From: Calliopum simillimum
Lineage: Eukaryota; Arthropoda; Insecta; Diptera; Lauxaniidae
DNA: 64,000 nucleotides
Assembly: GCA_951812925.1 (NCBI GenBank)
Contig: OX638370.1
Location: forward strand, 40,427,948-40,491,947
Reading direction: 5' to 3'
A program made the position numbers and the translations under genes. This document shows, piece after piece, positions 23,052-33,129 of this stretch. The notes beneath the pieces were generated by a model. That model was not told the origin of the DNA. It worked only from the letters and a program-made list of their open reading frames with translations, and did no database searches. The number at the start of each line of letters is the position of its first letter. Positions within the stretch are counted from its first letter, which is position 1.

Positions 23052-23836
23052 AAGGTAAGGAAAGGTAAGGTAAGGTAAGGTAAGGTAAGGTAAGGTAAGG
23101 TAAGGTAAGGTAAGGTAAGGTAAGGTAAGGTAAGGTAAGGTAAGGTAAGGTAAGGTAAGGTAAGGTAAGGAAAGGTAAGGTAAGGTAAGGTAAGGTAAGG
23201 TAAGGTAAGGTAAGGTAAGGTAAGGTAAGGTAAGGTAAGGTAAGGTAAGGTAAGGTAAGGTAAGGTAAGGTAAGGTAAGGTAAGGTAAGGTAAGGTAAGG
23301 TAAGGTAAGGTAAGGTAAGGTAAGGTAAGGTAAGGTAAGGTAAGGTAAGGTAAGGTAAGGTAAGGTAAGGTAAGGTAAGGTAAGGTAAGGTAAGGTAAGG
23401 TAAGGTAAGGTAAGGTAAGGTAAGGTAAGGTAAGGTAAGGTAAGGTAAGGTAAGGTAAGGTAAGGTAAGGTAAGGTAAGGTAAGGTAAGGTAAGGTAAGG
23501 TAAGGTAAGGTAAGGTAAGGTAAGGTAAGGTAAGGTAAGGTAAGGTAAGGTAAGGTAAGGTAAGGTAAGGTAAGGTAAGGTAAGGTAAGGTAAGGTAAGG
23601 TAAGGTAAGGTAAGGTAAGGTAAGGTAAGGTAAGGTAAGGTAAGGTAAGGTAAGGTAAGGTAAGGTAAGGTAAGGTAAGGTAAGGTAAGGTAAGGTAAGG
23701 TAAGGTAAGGTAAGGTAAGGTAAGGTAAGGTAAGGTAAGGTAAGGTAAGGTAAGGTAAGGTAAGGTAAGGTAAGGTAAGGTAAGGTAAGGTAAGGTAAGG
23801 TAAGGTAAGGTAAGGTAAGGTAAGGTAAGGTAAGGT
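23052..23836. repeat. (AAGGT)n pentanucleotide array, about 157 units
   Basis: Nearly pure over 785 bases, with AAGGA units near 23061 and 23170. On the plus strand each unit junction reads AAG|GTAAGG, close to a splice donor. The following 150 bases (23870-24000) hold scattered aaggtaag and taagtaa words, probably decayed array. The 331-codon minus-strand frame (TLPYL repeats) is an artefact. Confidence 0.95.
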
Positions 23837-24680
23837 ATTTTTTCAGATAAAGGAATTTAAATGTAAAAATTAAAGGTAAGATAAAGAAAACTAAGTTAAA
23901 TTTAAGTAATGTATAGGAAGATATGGCAAAGCAAGGTAAATATAGATAAGGTAAGCTTATACAAAGTAAGTAAGTTATAGTAAAGTAAAGTAACAAAACA
24001 ATTTTTTAGCGTACGGAAAAGTAATATATTATAACCAAATATTGTTGGAAGAAAATGCATGAAGTTCAAAGGATTTAATACCCTTCCAAAAAATAGAAAA
24101 ATGTAAAGCATTTTATGTACAAAACACTGCATGTGTTTGATACATTGCGAATCAGGGTGTCTTAAAAATTAAAATTTCTCCAAATTTTATTTAGTGGCTA
24201 TCAAATGTATTGTTTTGTTGTAACTTATCACCATGTTCAGAGCACTTTTTATGAACATGAAATCAATTTCAAAACCAAAATGTTTTTTTAGACGCAAAAA
24301 TTTTGAAAGAAAACTGTAGTTGTTTTATCTATGTATGAAAAAATAGTTATGTGAAGACGTCGATATTGAATTTCTAATATCGATATAAATTGTAACAAAA
24401 GAAAAAGTAAGAAAGTAATGTCTGATATTTCGAATTGGAAACAGATTATGTATGTGAAAATTATAAAAAAGTATAATTATGATCAAGAACAAACATCTGA
24501 AAAACGATGTCAAAATATGACATGTCTATTTTAATGGCTACTTCAAGAATCAAAATTTAATCTGTGATTTGATGTGAAAAATCAAATAAAATCTGTCATA
24601 TCATAATCTGCTATTTCATTGCGCAAAAATCTCACTTATCCGCTACCAAGATGAAAAAAGAACCTACTTGTCAGCTTACA
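23837..24680. other. Decayed array flank and AT-rich sequence
   Basis: Up to about 24000 there are degenerate relics of the AAGGT array; after that only AT-rich unique sequence. Confidence 0.5.
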
Positions 24681-25250
24681 CTAAAAACGGAAAAATTAGA
24701 ATTTTGAAAAATGTTGTAATTTTTATAAATGCAGAAAAATTTGACTAGGAAATAAAGCCAGAATTTTCAGTTATAATGCCATAGGATATACCTAATACCA
24801 TAAAAAATAACGCCAAAAAAATTTTAAAAAATAAAGCCAGAAAAATCATTGAACAATATTTTGGAGTTATTTGCATTTTGTTTTGGAAATAAAGCCAATA
24901 ATTAACTAGGAAATAAATTTATAGCAGAAAATTTTGGGTTTTATTTCCAAAGAATTTTCTTTTTGTAACCCACAAAACTTTTCGAAATAAAGCTATAATT
25001 TTGGAAAAAACTCCAGAGAGGATTTATTTTCGAATCAAAATTGAAATAATGCCAGTATTTTATATGGAGATTTTCTGTCTTTATTTCCAAAACATTTTCA
25101 GGCATTATTCCTTATGGCAATATTTAAAAAAATTCTTGCGCTATGTGCTAGTTTAATTTTGTCTTTATTTTCAAAAATTACTGCCAGAGAATTGCTGGTG
25201 TTATTTCCAACAAAAAGTTCTGTTGTTATATCCTATAGCGTTATTTCCGG
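24681..25250. repeat. Degenerate repeat of 'aataaagccagaattttt' words
   Basis: Words such as aataaagccaga, aatgccagtatttt, ttatttccaaaa and tggcattatt recur in both orientations (left half mostly aaataaagcca, right half mostly ttatttcca), so the stretch folds back weakly. It was probably a palindromic element; the ends are not clear. Confidence 0.45.
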
Positions 25251-26007
25251 GAGACATCGCCATGTCTTTTAAAATATTGAACGCAAATACTTATGTAAGA
25301 TTTAGATCTAGGCAAATAATATGCATCGTAAAAAATTGGAATTGCCATATTCAAAACAAAGTTTGTCATACCTCTAAAACTAATAGACGAAATTGGATGA
25401 GATTTGGTACAATAAAATGCCAACTCTGAACTTAAACGCATGATGAGCTACTAAAACAGCTCCAATTAAGAGCAACAAATCAAAAACAAATATTACCTTA
25501 TTCTCTTAACATAGAATTTTTTAGTACTAAGAGATACCCTAATGCGTTAACATTCGTAGAGTAACTCTAACAAACAGACATACATATTTGATAGATAGAT
25601 ACAGATATACAAGCAATACTCAGCGGATACATATTGTATATATTTTTATTGGATTTTTATTTTTCATCCGTCATGACATAATGTGACATTTATAAATACG
25701 AGATATCGAAAGAAGATTTTATACAAAATATCATGCTATAAATAGTCGCAACATTTTTCCAAACAAAAAAAAATATTGCGAAAATAAAAAATAAATAAAA
25801 AAAGAGAATTTTATTCAACTACCAATGGTTCATACAGAAGACCTAATTCAATAAATTTTATTTTTATACAATTATTCTATTATTAGCTGGCCTAATGCTT
25901 CCAAAGTAAGTTAATTTTCTCTACAAAAAGACAAATATTGAAACTACGCTGTTTATGAAAGAAATAAGTACGTAAAACTGATTACAATTTATGTAATTCC
26001 TTTTTTG
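25251..26007. other. AT-rich sequence with one module phrase
   Basis: 25365-25415 (gtcatacctctaaaactaat...gagatttggta) resembles the module of the 14.7-kb palindrome. Nothing else. Confidence 0.4.
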
Positions 26008-26664
26008 TACCCTATACCCAGGGTATATTCACTTTGTCCTTCCGTTTGTAACGCGGAGAAGGAGACGTGGCAGGTATGAAAAAGTATATATATTCTTGAT
26101 CAGCATCATCTCCTGAGTCGCTATAGCCATGTCCGTCTGATTAGCTGACTGGCTGGGTGTCTGTCTGTCAGTGAGTGGAAATATTTTTCGCGGGAAAACT
26201 AACCAAAATACTTAGATGAAATTTGGTAAAGTTGCTTTGTCATAAAAGTGTGCCTGTGGGATTGTAAATGAGCAAAATCAGTCAACGGACACGCCTACCG
26301 CCCATCCAAAAAACAAAATCAAAATGTAATTTTATGAGTACTTTCATGACAATTGAACCAAAATACACATAAATACTAGAAATGGTAAGTTCAAGCTTCG
26401 AGCAAAAACTAGACGAACTCAAAAAAGAGAGTGTGGCACCTCCCATATAAGGAAAAGATCCAAAATGCTATACGGAATGAATTTTTTGAGATAATGCAAC
26501 CAAATTTCACTCAGACACTGGGAACAGCAAGTGCAAGATCTGAGCAAAAGCTATTAGAATACGGAAAAGTGGTCGTGGCATCTCCCTTACAAGCAAAATT
26601 TCCAAAATACTGCATTGTAGGGTATTTATTGTTCGGCCAGGCTAAAGGTAACACCCTCGCTAGT
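26008..26664 (+). mobile_element. DINE-1-like element, copy at 26.0 kb, full length
   Basis: The 5' end reads accctatacccagggtatat, then ggagacgtggcaggt, aagtatatatattcttgatc and gccatgtccgtctga. The 3' end is tagggtattta, the hairpin TTcGGCCAGGCTAAA, gtaacaccct and CGCTAG followed by T-rich DNA. It ends about 300 bases 3' of the exon (which is on the minus strand). The order of blocks is the same as in the 52.1- and 63.0-kb copies. Confidence 0.75.
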
Positions 26665-26952
26665 TTTCTTTTGTTTTGTTGACACTCAGTTTTGGTTGCA
26701 TATTTTTAAAATTTTTCACCAATATTTTTTTAAATAACAAAAAAAAAAAAAAGTATTCCACTCAATATTGATTTATTTCTACTGAATTTATAATAAGGCG
26801 AAAATTATATCTTTGTAATGACCCACTTACACAAATTATATATATTTTCTAAATATATGTTTGTTTGTGCAATTATATCCTTGCTTTAAGCAGCATAATG
26901 ATATATTTATACATCATCAATCATATAATTTCTTCTCTTCGAAAGCTGTCAC
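26665..26952. other. AT-rich intron next to the exon
   Basis: Only poly-A/T runs. No second exon is seen between the DINE-like copy and the donor. Confidence 0.5.
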
Positions 26953-26961
26953 CTTACTTAC
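26953..26961 (-). promoter_or_regulatory. 5' splice donor of the exon
   Basis: On the minus strand the exon ends GTTAAG and continues gtaagtaag, matching the AAG|GTAAGT consensus. It defines the exon's 3' edge. Confidence 0.8.
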
Positions 26962-27207
26962 CTTAACAAAGTGATAGAAGAGGACAGCACCAACTGTCGA
27001 TATCGAAAACCAAACGAAGACGGCAAACGATGAAATGCTCGAAATGTTGAACGCATGCAAAACATTGGAGATAATCAAAGCAGCGGCATGACAAAATAGG
27101 AATGGCATAAGCAGACGCTCTAGAATGTCCCATGGAATCTCAGCGGATTTCTGTGGTAGAGCGGAAATTGAACCGCGCCTTAAGGAGGCCCGACGTGATG
27201 CGCGACG
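26962..27207 (-). CDS. Internal coding exon of an unrecognised multi-pass membrane protein
   Basis: This is the only host-gene exon I can support. On the minus strand a T/C-rich tract ending in CATTAG precedes base 27207, and the exon ends AAG at 26962 followed by gtaagt, a consensus donor. The 246 bases give 82 codons with no stop, so the exon fits phase 0-0. Residues 1-13 are RRASRRASLRRGS, residues 14-30 are polar, residues about 34-53 (MPFLFCHAAALI...) and 60-81 (SFAVFVWFSIS...) are two hydrophobic spans, and the short loop between them carries an N-I-S sequon. Positive-inside logic puts the Arg-rich head in the cytosol. The GC content and codon use stand out from the AT-rich flanks. I do not recognise the family. 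The other exons lie outside the window or were missed, so the start and end of the protein are unknown. Confidence 0.85.
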
Positions 27208-27245
27208 CTAATGGATGAAAGAGAAGAGAAAGGAAATTTTAAATT
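27208..27245 (-). promoter_or_regulatory. 3' splice acceptor and polypyrimidine tract of the exon
   Basis: Read on the minus strand, this stretch is a run of T and C (TTTCCTTTCTCTTCTC...) ending in CATTAG, directly before the 82-codon exon. It is a textbook fly acceptor and fixes the exon's 5' edge. Confidence 0.8.
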
Positions 27246-27514
27246 TTCTGGATATCAAGTTTAAAATAAATAAATAAAAATAAATGTAAGAGTAAGCAAA
27301 TATTGTGCTTAAAACTATGTTGCAATAAAGGCTAAGTTTTTTAGTTAAGCTGCATTAAACATTTTTACATAATATTTAGTTGTGTTATTTCGAGCAATAA
27401 TGCAAAAGAAATCCAATTGGTAAAGTTAAAAGGTGAGCCTTAATGAGAATTCCGTGTGCTAAATTAAACTACATTACTTCCCAAACATGCTCCATATGAA
27501 TTAAAAAAAATGGT

Positions 27515-28560
27515 TTCTGCACTTTACCAGTCACCACAAATTAACCAAAAAAGTACGTGAAAAAATAATTGAAACTTTTCAAAAAAATCCATTGTGGACT
27601 TTCAAAAAAATAGCAACAGATCTCAAGGTTCATCGTCACTTTGTTTCAAAAGCCATTAAATAGTATAAAGAAGACTTAAACATTGCACGAAAACCTGGAT
27701 CAGGAAGAAAAAAAGGTCCAACACATATTGATAAAGCAAAAGATATCGAACAAATCTTTCGAAGAGCTCCGAACACTTCTGTCAAAAAAGCAGCTTGTGT
27801 AGTAAAATGCTCTGATTTTTTTGTGTGCAGAACCAAAGCTAATGCTGGGCTAAAATCGTATAAAGTTCAGACAGATCCAGATCGCAATGCGATAAAGAAT
27901 TAAGAAGCTCAAAAACGAGCTAAAAAATTGAGGTCTAATTTTATAAAAAAATTTACGTGCTGTGTGATGGATGATGAAACCTATGTTCTGGCAGACTTTT
28001 CACAACTTCCGTGTCAAAATTTTTATGTGGCAGATGGACGAGGTAATATTCAGGAACCATACCGGACAAAAAAGCAAACGAAATTCCCTAAGAAGTTTCT
28101 GGTGTGGCAAGCCATTTACAGTTGTGGGTAAAGAAGCCAAGCATTTGTGACATCAGGAACGATAAATACAGAAATATATATATTAAGAAGTGTCTTCAAA
28201 ACCGGCTTTTGACTATCTTTAAACAGCACAGAGTGCCTACATATTTCTGGCCCGATTTAGCATGATGCCACTATGGAAAAAAGGCCCTTGAGTGGTGTGC
28301 AAATAATAATGTAAGCTGTGTACCATGGAAGGCAAATCCACCCAACTGTCTAGAACTCCGGCCTGTGGAGAGAGATATTGGGCGCTCGTGAAAAGGGAAT
28401 TGAAGAACACAGGAAAGTTGTCACAGGAAATGTCTGGCTTCAAGCGTAAATGGTCCGCCTCCTCCAAAAAGGTAACGGAAACAACTATTAAATTGTTAAT
28501 GACAAGATTCCCGGAAAAGGTGGATAGAATTAAAGATTCCGATTTATATTCTAATATTTT
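27515..28560 (+). pseudogene. Tc1-like DD37E transposase pseudogene
   Basis: The N-terminal helix-turn-helix block (TKKVREKIIETFQKN...) starts near 27520. The first catalytic Asp is in MDDETYVLADFSQLP (27967-28008), followed by GRGNIQEPYRTKKQTKFPKK and FLVWQAI. The second is in FWPDLA*CHYG (about 28237-28270), and the Glu is in ELRPVERYWALV after shifting frame. I count 37 residues between the second Asp and the Glu, so the type is DD37E. Several stops and frame changes (27661, 27903, 28129, 28262 and later) make it inactive. The terminal inverted repeats were not found. The family is widespread in insects from memory, without a name I can give safely. Confidence 0.8.
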
Positions 28561-30154
28561 AATATTTAGTGAATTTCTATAATATATTCATGAATTCACC
28601 TATGTACTTTTAAGAATTTTTAAATTGAACTGTTTAAGTATTATTTAACTTTAAGTATGTATAGGTTTTTTTCGATACATTCTTTAATGTGTTAAGATGT
28701 TCTAGAAAATTATTAATTGGTGACCTTGGAACACTAAATTTTATCCAAAATTAAGGTATAGAGTTTAACAGTAAGGAAATATTTCGAAAAAACGTTTTTT
28801 TAGGGTATTTTAGTTAAAAAAAAACAATTTGTTGTTGATTTAAGGTTTCGGTTTTTAGTTTTTTTTTTCATTTACCTTGATTTATTTCGTGCATATCATT
28901 ATCAAATATTACTAAAATTGTATAGCAAAACTAGCAATAATATCAATGGAAAGTTTTTAAGTTATTCGTAAAAACTGAAGTTTTCAAACTTAAAATTACT
29001 TTTGATTTGATTAGTGCAAGAACGATAGTTGGCATGTACGGAAGATCTAATATAAATGGCGATCTTAACATATCAATCTCTGAAAAGCATTTCAAAATAT
29101 TTTTTTTTTTTTTAGTAACAAAAATCTTAAAATAATAAATCAAGTGATTTATTTATAAATATCGTATTTTTCATAAAATTTTTTACACAAAGTTTAAACG
29201 GCTGTGGTATTACGCTGTTGAGAATCTTTTCTAATAAATTGAACTAAGAACTTAAATGTTATTGGTTTTCTTCCTTTCGAAAGTTTATAATTATTCTAAG
29301 AAAAAAGAAGTATTTTCCACTAAAATTTTCACCAAACATTAATTCAATTTTTACGACTTTTTTAGCTTGATTTTACAGCAGACTTTTGAAAAAAAAATGG
29401 AAAAAAATATTTGAAATCATAAGATATTGTTTGTGTTTTTTGTTTTCTACTTCAAAGTGAATTCCTAAAGAATACCATTACAAATATTGATTTTCTCTAC
29501 ACCATAAAAGATATTTCCGTTTCTAATTAAGCATCTGCTAAATGTTACACACCGTTTTGTTTTTTTTTTATTTAGCTTTTTGCATTTTTAACATAGTTAA
29601 AAAATATTTGTATTTATTTTAAGTGAAACAAAATTAAAAATTATAATAATAAATAAAAAAAAAAAAAATTTGTAAGTGAGATAGTAGCAAAATAAACAAA
29701 ATGTATATAGCGTACCTTAATAAATCGTTAATTTTCGCGTAATTAAGTTCATAAAATAACAAAGATTAAAACCAAAAAAAAAATCAGAAATTCCCAAATA
29801 AACTGCAAGCAAATGGATAAATAGGGGCAACACTTATGATAATAAACAAATAAATCAATCAACATTCAAATTATTTTTCCATTGTGGTTAATGTGCTGGA
29901 AGTATCTAGGTACATGCCGTAGCAGGATATCAAATGAAATTAAAATTTTGACGCCCTGCAATTATTGAAAAAACCAAAGTTTATAATTTTTAAATATCAG
30001 TGTGTTTTTCTTTCACATGTGGTTTAGTGTTTTTTTTTTTTTTTAAATTCTTTTTATTGGTATAATTAATTTGATTTATGCATGCAGTGTAGCTTTATGG
30101 ATGAGCAAACGGGAATGCCATCTACTTAGAAAAACATTTATTGTACTGAAATAT
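28561..30154. other. AT-rich sequence, no feature supported
   Basis: Very AT-rich with long A and T runs. The 66-codon minus-strand frame at 28943 has no domain. Confidence 0.5.
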
Positions 30155-30156
30155 TA

Positions 30157-31010
30157 GGGGAACTGATGCTATTGTGGTATAGTTTTTCAATGTGGTATGG
30201 TCGCATATCTCCGATTTGGGAAAGAACCTGCGAACGTCACTGCTTTTATCCTGTCAGAAAACATTAAAAACAAGGGATGTGTTGCTGTCATGGACCAAAC
30301 AAAATTTTTCCGATGTCAATTGAACGAAACGTAAGTCGCGTGTGGTTGATTTTTTTTTTCTGGATTTTTTGCAAAAAAATTTTGTTAAGAAAAAGTTGCT
30401 TTTTGGTAAAGTCTTATGTATACTCAATAAAGGTCAGTCATAAGTATTGCAAGGTAAGTGTTTAACTATGTAAATTACCAAAGTTTCCAATTTGATTTTT
30501 AGAGTTTTGTATTTTCTAAAAATTGGCCAATGTGGTATAGTCGGGCTTCGCTAATGTGGTATATGAATGTTTCTTGTTATTCTTAACATTATTTGATGGC
30601 TGTTTATTTTTTAATAAGAACTATGAGTTTGAGAACCAATGTTAATGCTTTTATGAACTTATTTCATACCTATCAAACTTTATATTTGGTTGTATGGTTA
30701 AGTATACCACATCACCCTACTTATATGTACCACATTACCAGCCCGCTTTACAAGTACTGATCAGTATATATACCATATTGCGCCACCATATATACCACAT
30801 TACCTGCCAACTTTTTGAAAACAGCTTTTTTGACTTTTTCAGATTTTGCTCAATAACTTTTTTTAATGAAATTGCACACATTTTATTGAAATATTTTCTG
30901 TAGCCAATACTTCAATGATCAACATAACCAAATTTGGCTGAAATTGATCAAACAGTTCTTTTTCAAATTCCACCTAAACATTAGCTATACCACAATAGCA
31001 TCAGATCCCC
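30157..31010. mobile_element. 854-bp TIR element with iterated AATGTGGTAT motifs
   Basis: The termini match at 25 of 26 positions (left GGGGAACTGATGCTATTGTG..., right ...CACAATAGCATCAGATCCCC), flanked by TA at 30155-30156 and 31011-31012. The terminal core is repeated inside: forward (RTGTGGTAT) near 30175, 30190, 30527 and 30553, and inverted (ATACCACATT or close) near 30706, 30728, 30770, 30790 and 30985. No transposase frame is present, so it is non-autonomous. The TA target suggests a Tc1/mariner/pogo helper. Confidence 0.85.
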
Positions 31011-31837
31011 TATAGTTGTACATTAGACTTTTTTTTTAAATTTCCACGATTACGCCCAGAAATCTGAAAGAGGATGTCAAATCCAGGTACAAAATAGTTT
31101 TGCAGTATACGAGTAGTAAGAGGGCCTTAAAAATTTGATTCTAAGTAACGCATACCTGCCCATTAGTCAAATTTTTAATGCACTTTAGCTCGTTAACCAG
31201 ACTTAACCTACAAAAATATTTTGTATCTGGATCAAGCACATATTTTTCTTTGATGCAAATAAGCATCATGTAAGTTTTGGTCCATTTCAGAGAACATTTG
31301 ATGGATCCCAAAACTTTATAAAAACCGAAAAGTGGTTCTGAATATGGACAAAAATTGTTTTTTAAAAATTAAATTGTTTTACTTTTTGTAAAATAAAAAT
31401 AAAAACTTTTGATGCCCTGATCAACGTCTATTCGTTTGACTTACTCGCTGGTCCAAGCAATTTGGTTAGACACAAATAAAGCTGCTGAAAGTGGAATAAA
31501 ATGTTGCTATGCCAACGCTGCGTTCGATTTCCTGAAAATTTTATATTAAACAGACGCAGAATTCGAAAAACAAACGCGTTTTGACATATCGTTTGTCCGC
31601 TTTCAGCAACATTTCATCAATTTTACCAAATTCCACAGACCACAGTAACGAACTGTGTATCTTGATAAAAAATATACGTCGTTGCCCTGAGAACTACCGA
31701 ACTACCTTAAATTTTTGAGTCACAAAACACTCTATACTTTTCGTTTTTTTTTTTTCAATTTCGGTTTAATAAAATCCTAAATTCGGATTAATAAAATCCT
31801 TTGTATTTTAAAAATTGGATTTATTCCTTATGTGAAG
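31011..31837. other. AT-rich sequence with one MITE-like end
   Basis: 31018-31075 (gtacattagactttttttt... acgattacgcccagaaatct) resembles 50447-50525, so it is part of a shared repeat. The remainder shows nothing. Confidence 0.4.
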
Positions 31838-31839
31838 TA

Positions 31840-32680
31840 ACAAGTCATTCAATAAGTCCGTAGGCTAAGTAAGAAAATCGCAAAATTTTGACAAAACTCG
31901 ATTTAATTATTCAACATAGTTGCCTTCGAGGCATCGAGGGCGATACAACGAGTATAGCGATTTTCCAACTTTTCGATACCACTTTTATATTACGATTTCC
32001 CTTTTTCGTCAAAATAGGCCTCAGCTGACTGTCTTTTCGATTCTGTTGAGTAAAAGTGACGTATCGACGATAGATTTCGATTTTATTGCGGTTTAACAGC
32101 GCCAAACACTCCTCTGAAGAATCAATTTGTTTTTGTTTTGGTCGACTGTGAGCTCACGCGGCAGCCACTTTGCAAAGAGCTTATGCATACCCAAATGTAA
32201 AATGGTAAAAACACTAACATCTCATATCTTTATAATGTCAGGTAGCTCGAGCTTCTTCAATTTGCAATCGTTCATAACCAATTTGTGGATTTTTTTTATG
32301 TTTTCTGGAATAACAGCCTAATTTGGGAGTCCACAGCGCTCTGCATCATTTGTGCTGGTACGACTATGTTTAAATTTAGCAATCCATTTGTATCGATGGA
32401 GTAGAGTTTGGATAATGTTTATTAAGACATTGTATAGTTTCCACTGTATTTTTTTCATCAAAAAGCAATGCTTTATCAAAGCTCGAAGTTTCCTTTTTTT
32501 TTTACTAACAAAAGTTGCTTCACACTAAATGCTATAACTCACGAATCAATAGTCCGATTGCTGTCAAATTTATACACGTCTCGTTTGAAGGTTAGTTCTA
32601 AAGAAAAATTATAAATTATATGGACAAGATTCTAGTAACGCCATATATGTGTCATCCTACCGACTTATTGAATGACCTGT
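31840..32680 (-). mobile_element. Internally deleted mariner element
   Basis: The ends are ACAAGTCATTCAATAAGTCC and its near-inverse (...GACTTATTGAATGACCTGT), flanked by TA (31838-31839, 32681-32682). On the minus strand the N-terminal mariner region is readable in pieces (DEKNTVETIQCLNKHYPNS, a KKIHKLVMND-like block, KWLPRELT), then it jumps to the C-terminal RCLEGNYVE followed by a stop. The catalytic core is gone. At 841 bases it is about two-thirds of a full mariner (about 1.3 kb), so it is an internal-deletion derivative that kept both termini. Confidence 0.85.
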
Positions 32681-32701
32681 TATATAGCAAAATGTTCAAA
32701 A

Positions 32702-33050
32702 TCTATACTAATAATATAAATGTGAAAGCAACTTTTTCTGTCTGTCACCTTTTCACGCGTAAGCCGCTGAACGGATGAAAGGACATAGAATAGAGAAAAT
32801 TACTAAAATCTTCCCTTTAGGGAGCAAAAATGGGGGTGGAATTTTGTATTTCAAATGATTGTGTACGGGGACGTGGAGAGAAAATCCGGGCCCGAGGGTA
32901 GTTATATACCGGGCCCCCTTCACTACTAGATTTTTTTTATTCGAGACTATCACATCGTCAAGCGAATATTGTTTTTCCGTAAACGCAAGGATGCCCACGA
33001 GATATATGAAATGTGTTAAGTTGTGATTTTGTTTGCTTTCCGCTCATATT
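32702..33050 (+). mobile_element. Helitron-like 5' end
   Basis: TCTATACTAATAATATAAAT, then gtctgtcacctttt and aagccgctgaacggatg, is the pattern seen at the 5' ends of many insect Helitrons as I recall. It starts with TC after an A. Two GC-rich words, ccgggcccgagg and ataccgggcccccttc (32887-32923), follow. No Rep or helicase coding is seen. A Helitron-like 3' end lies at 39670. Confidence 0.5.
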
Positions 33051-33129
33051 CATAAAATAAAAATCAAAAATTATGTTAGAGCCGGTCGCGATCATAGCTT
33101 GAAAAATGTACTAAAAAAAGCAAATCATT

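Noticed and set aside
18756..23836. CRISPR-like array
   Set aside because: The repeats are simple pentanucleotides without spacers, in a eukaryotic sequence.
23001..23996. 331-codon open frame of TLPYL repeats
   Set aside because: It is the AAGGT array translated on the minus strand.
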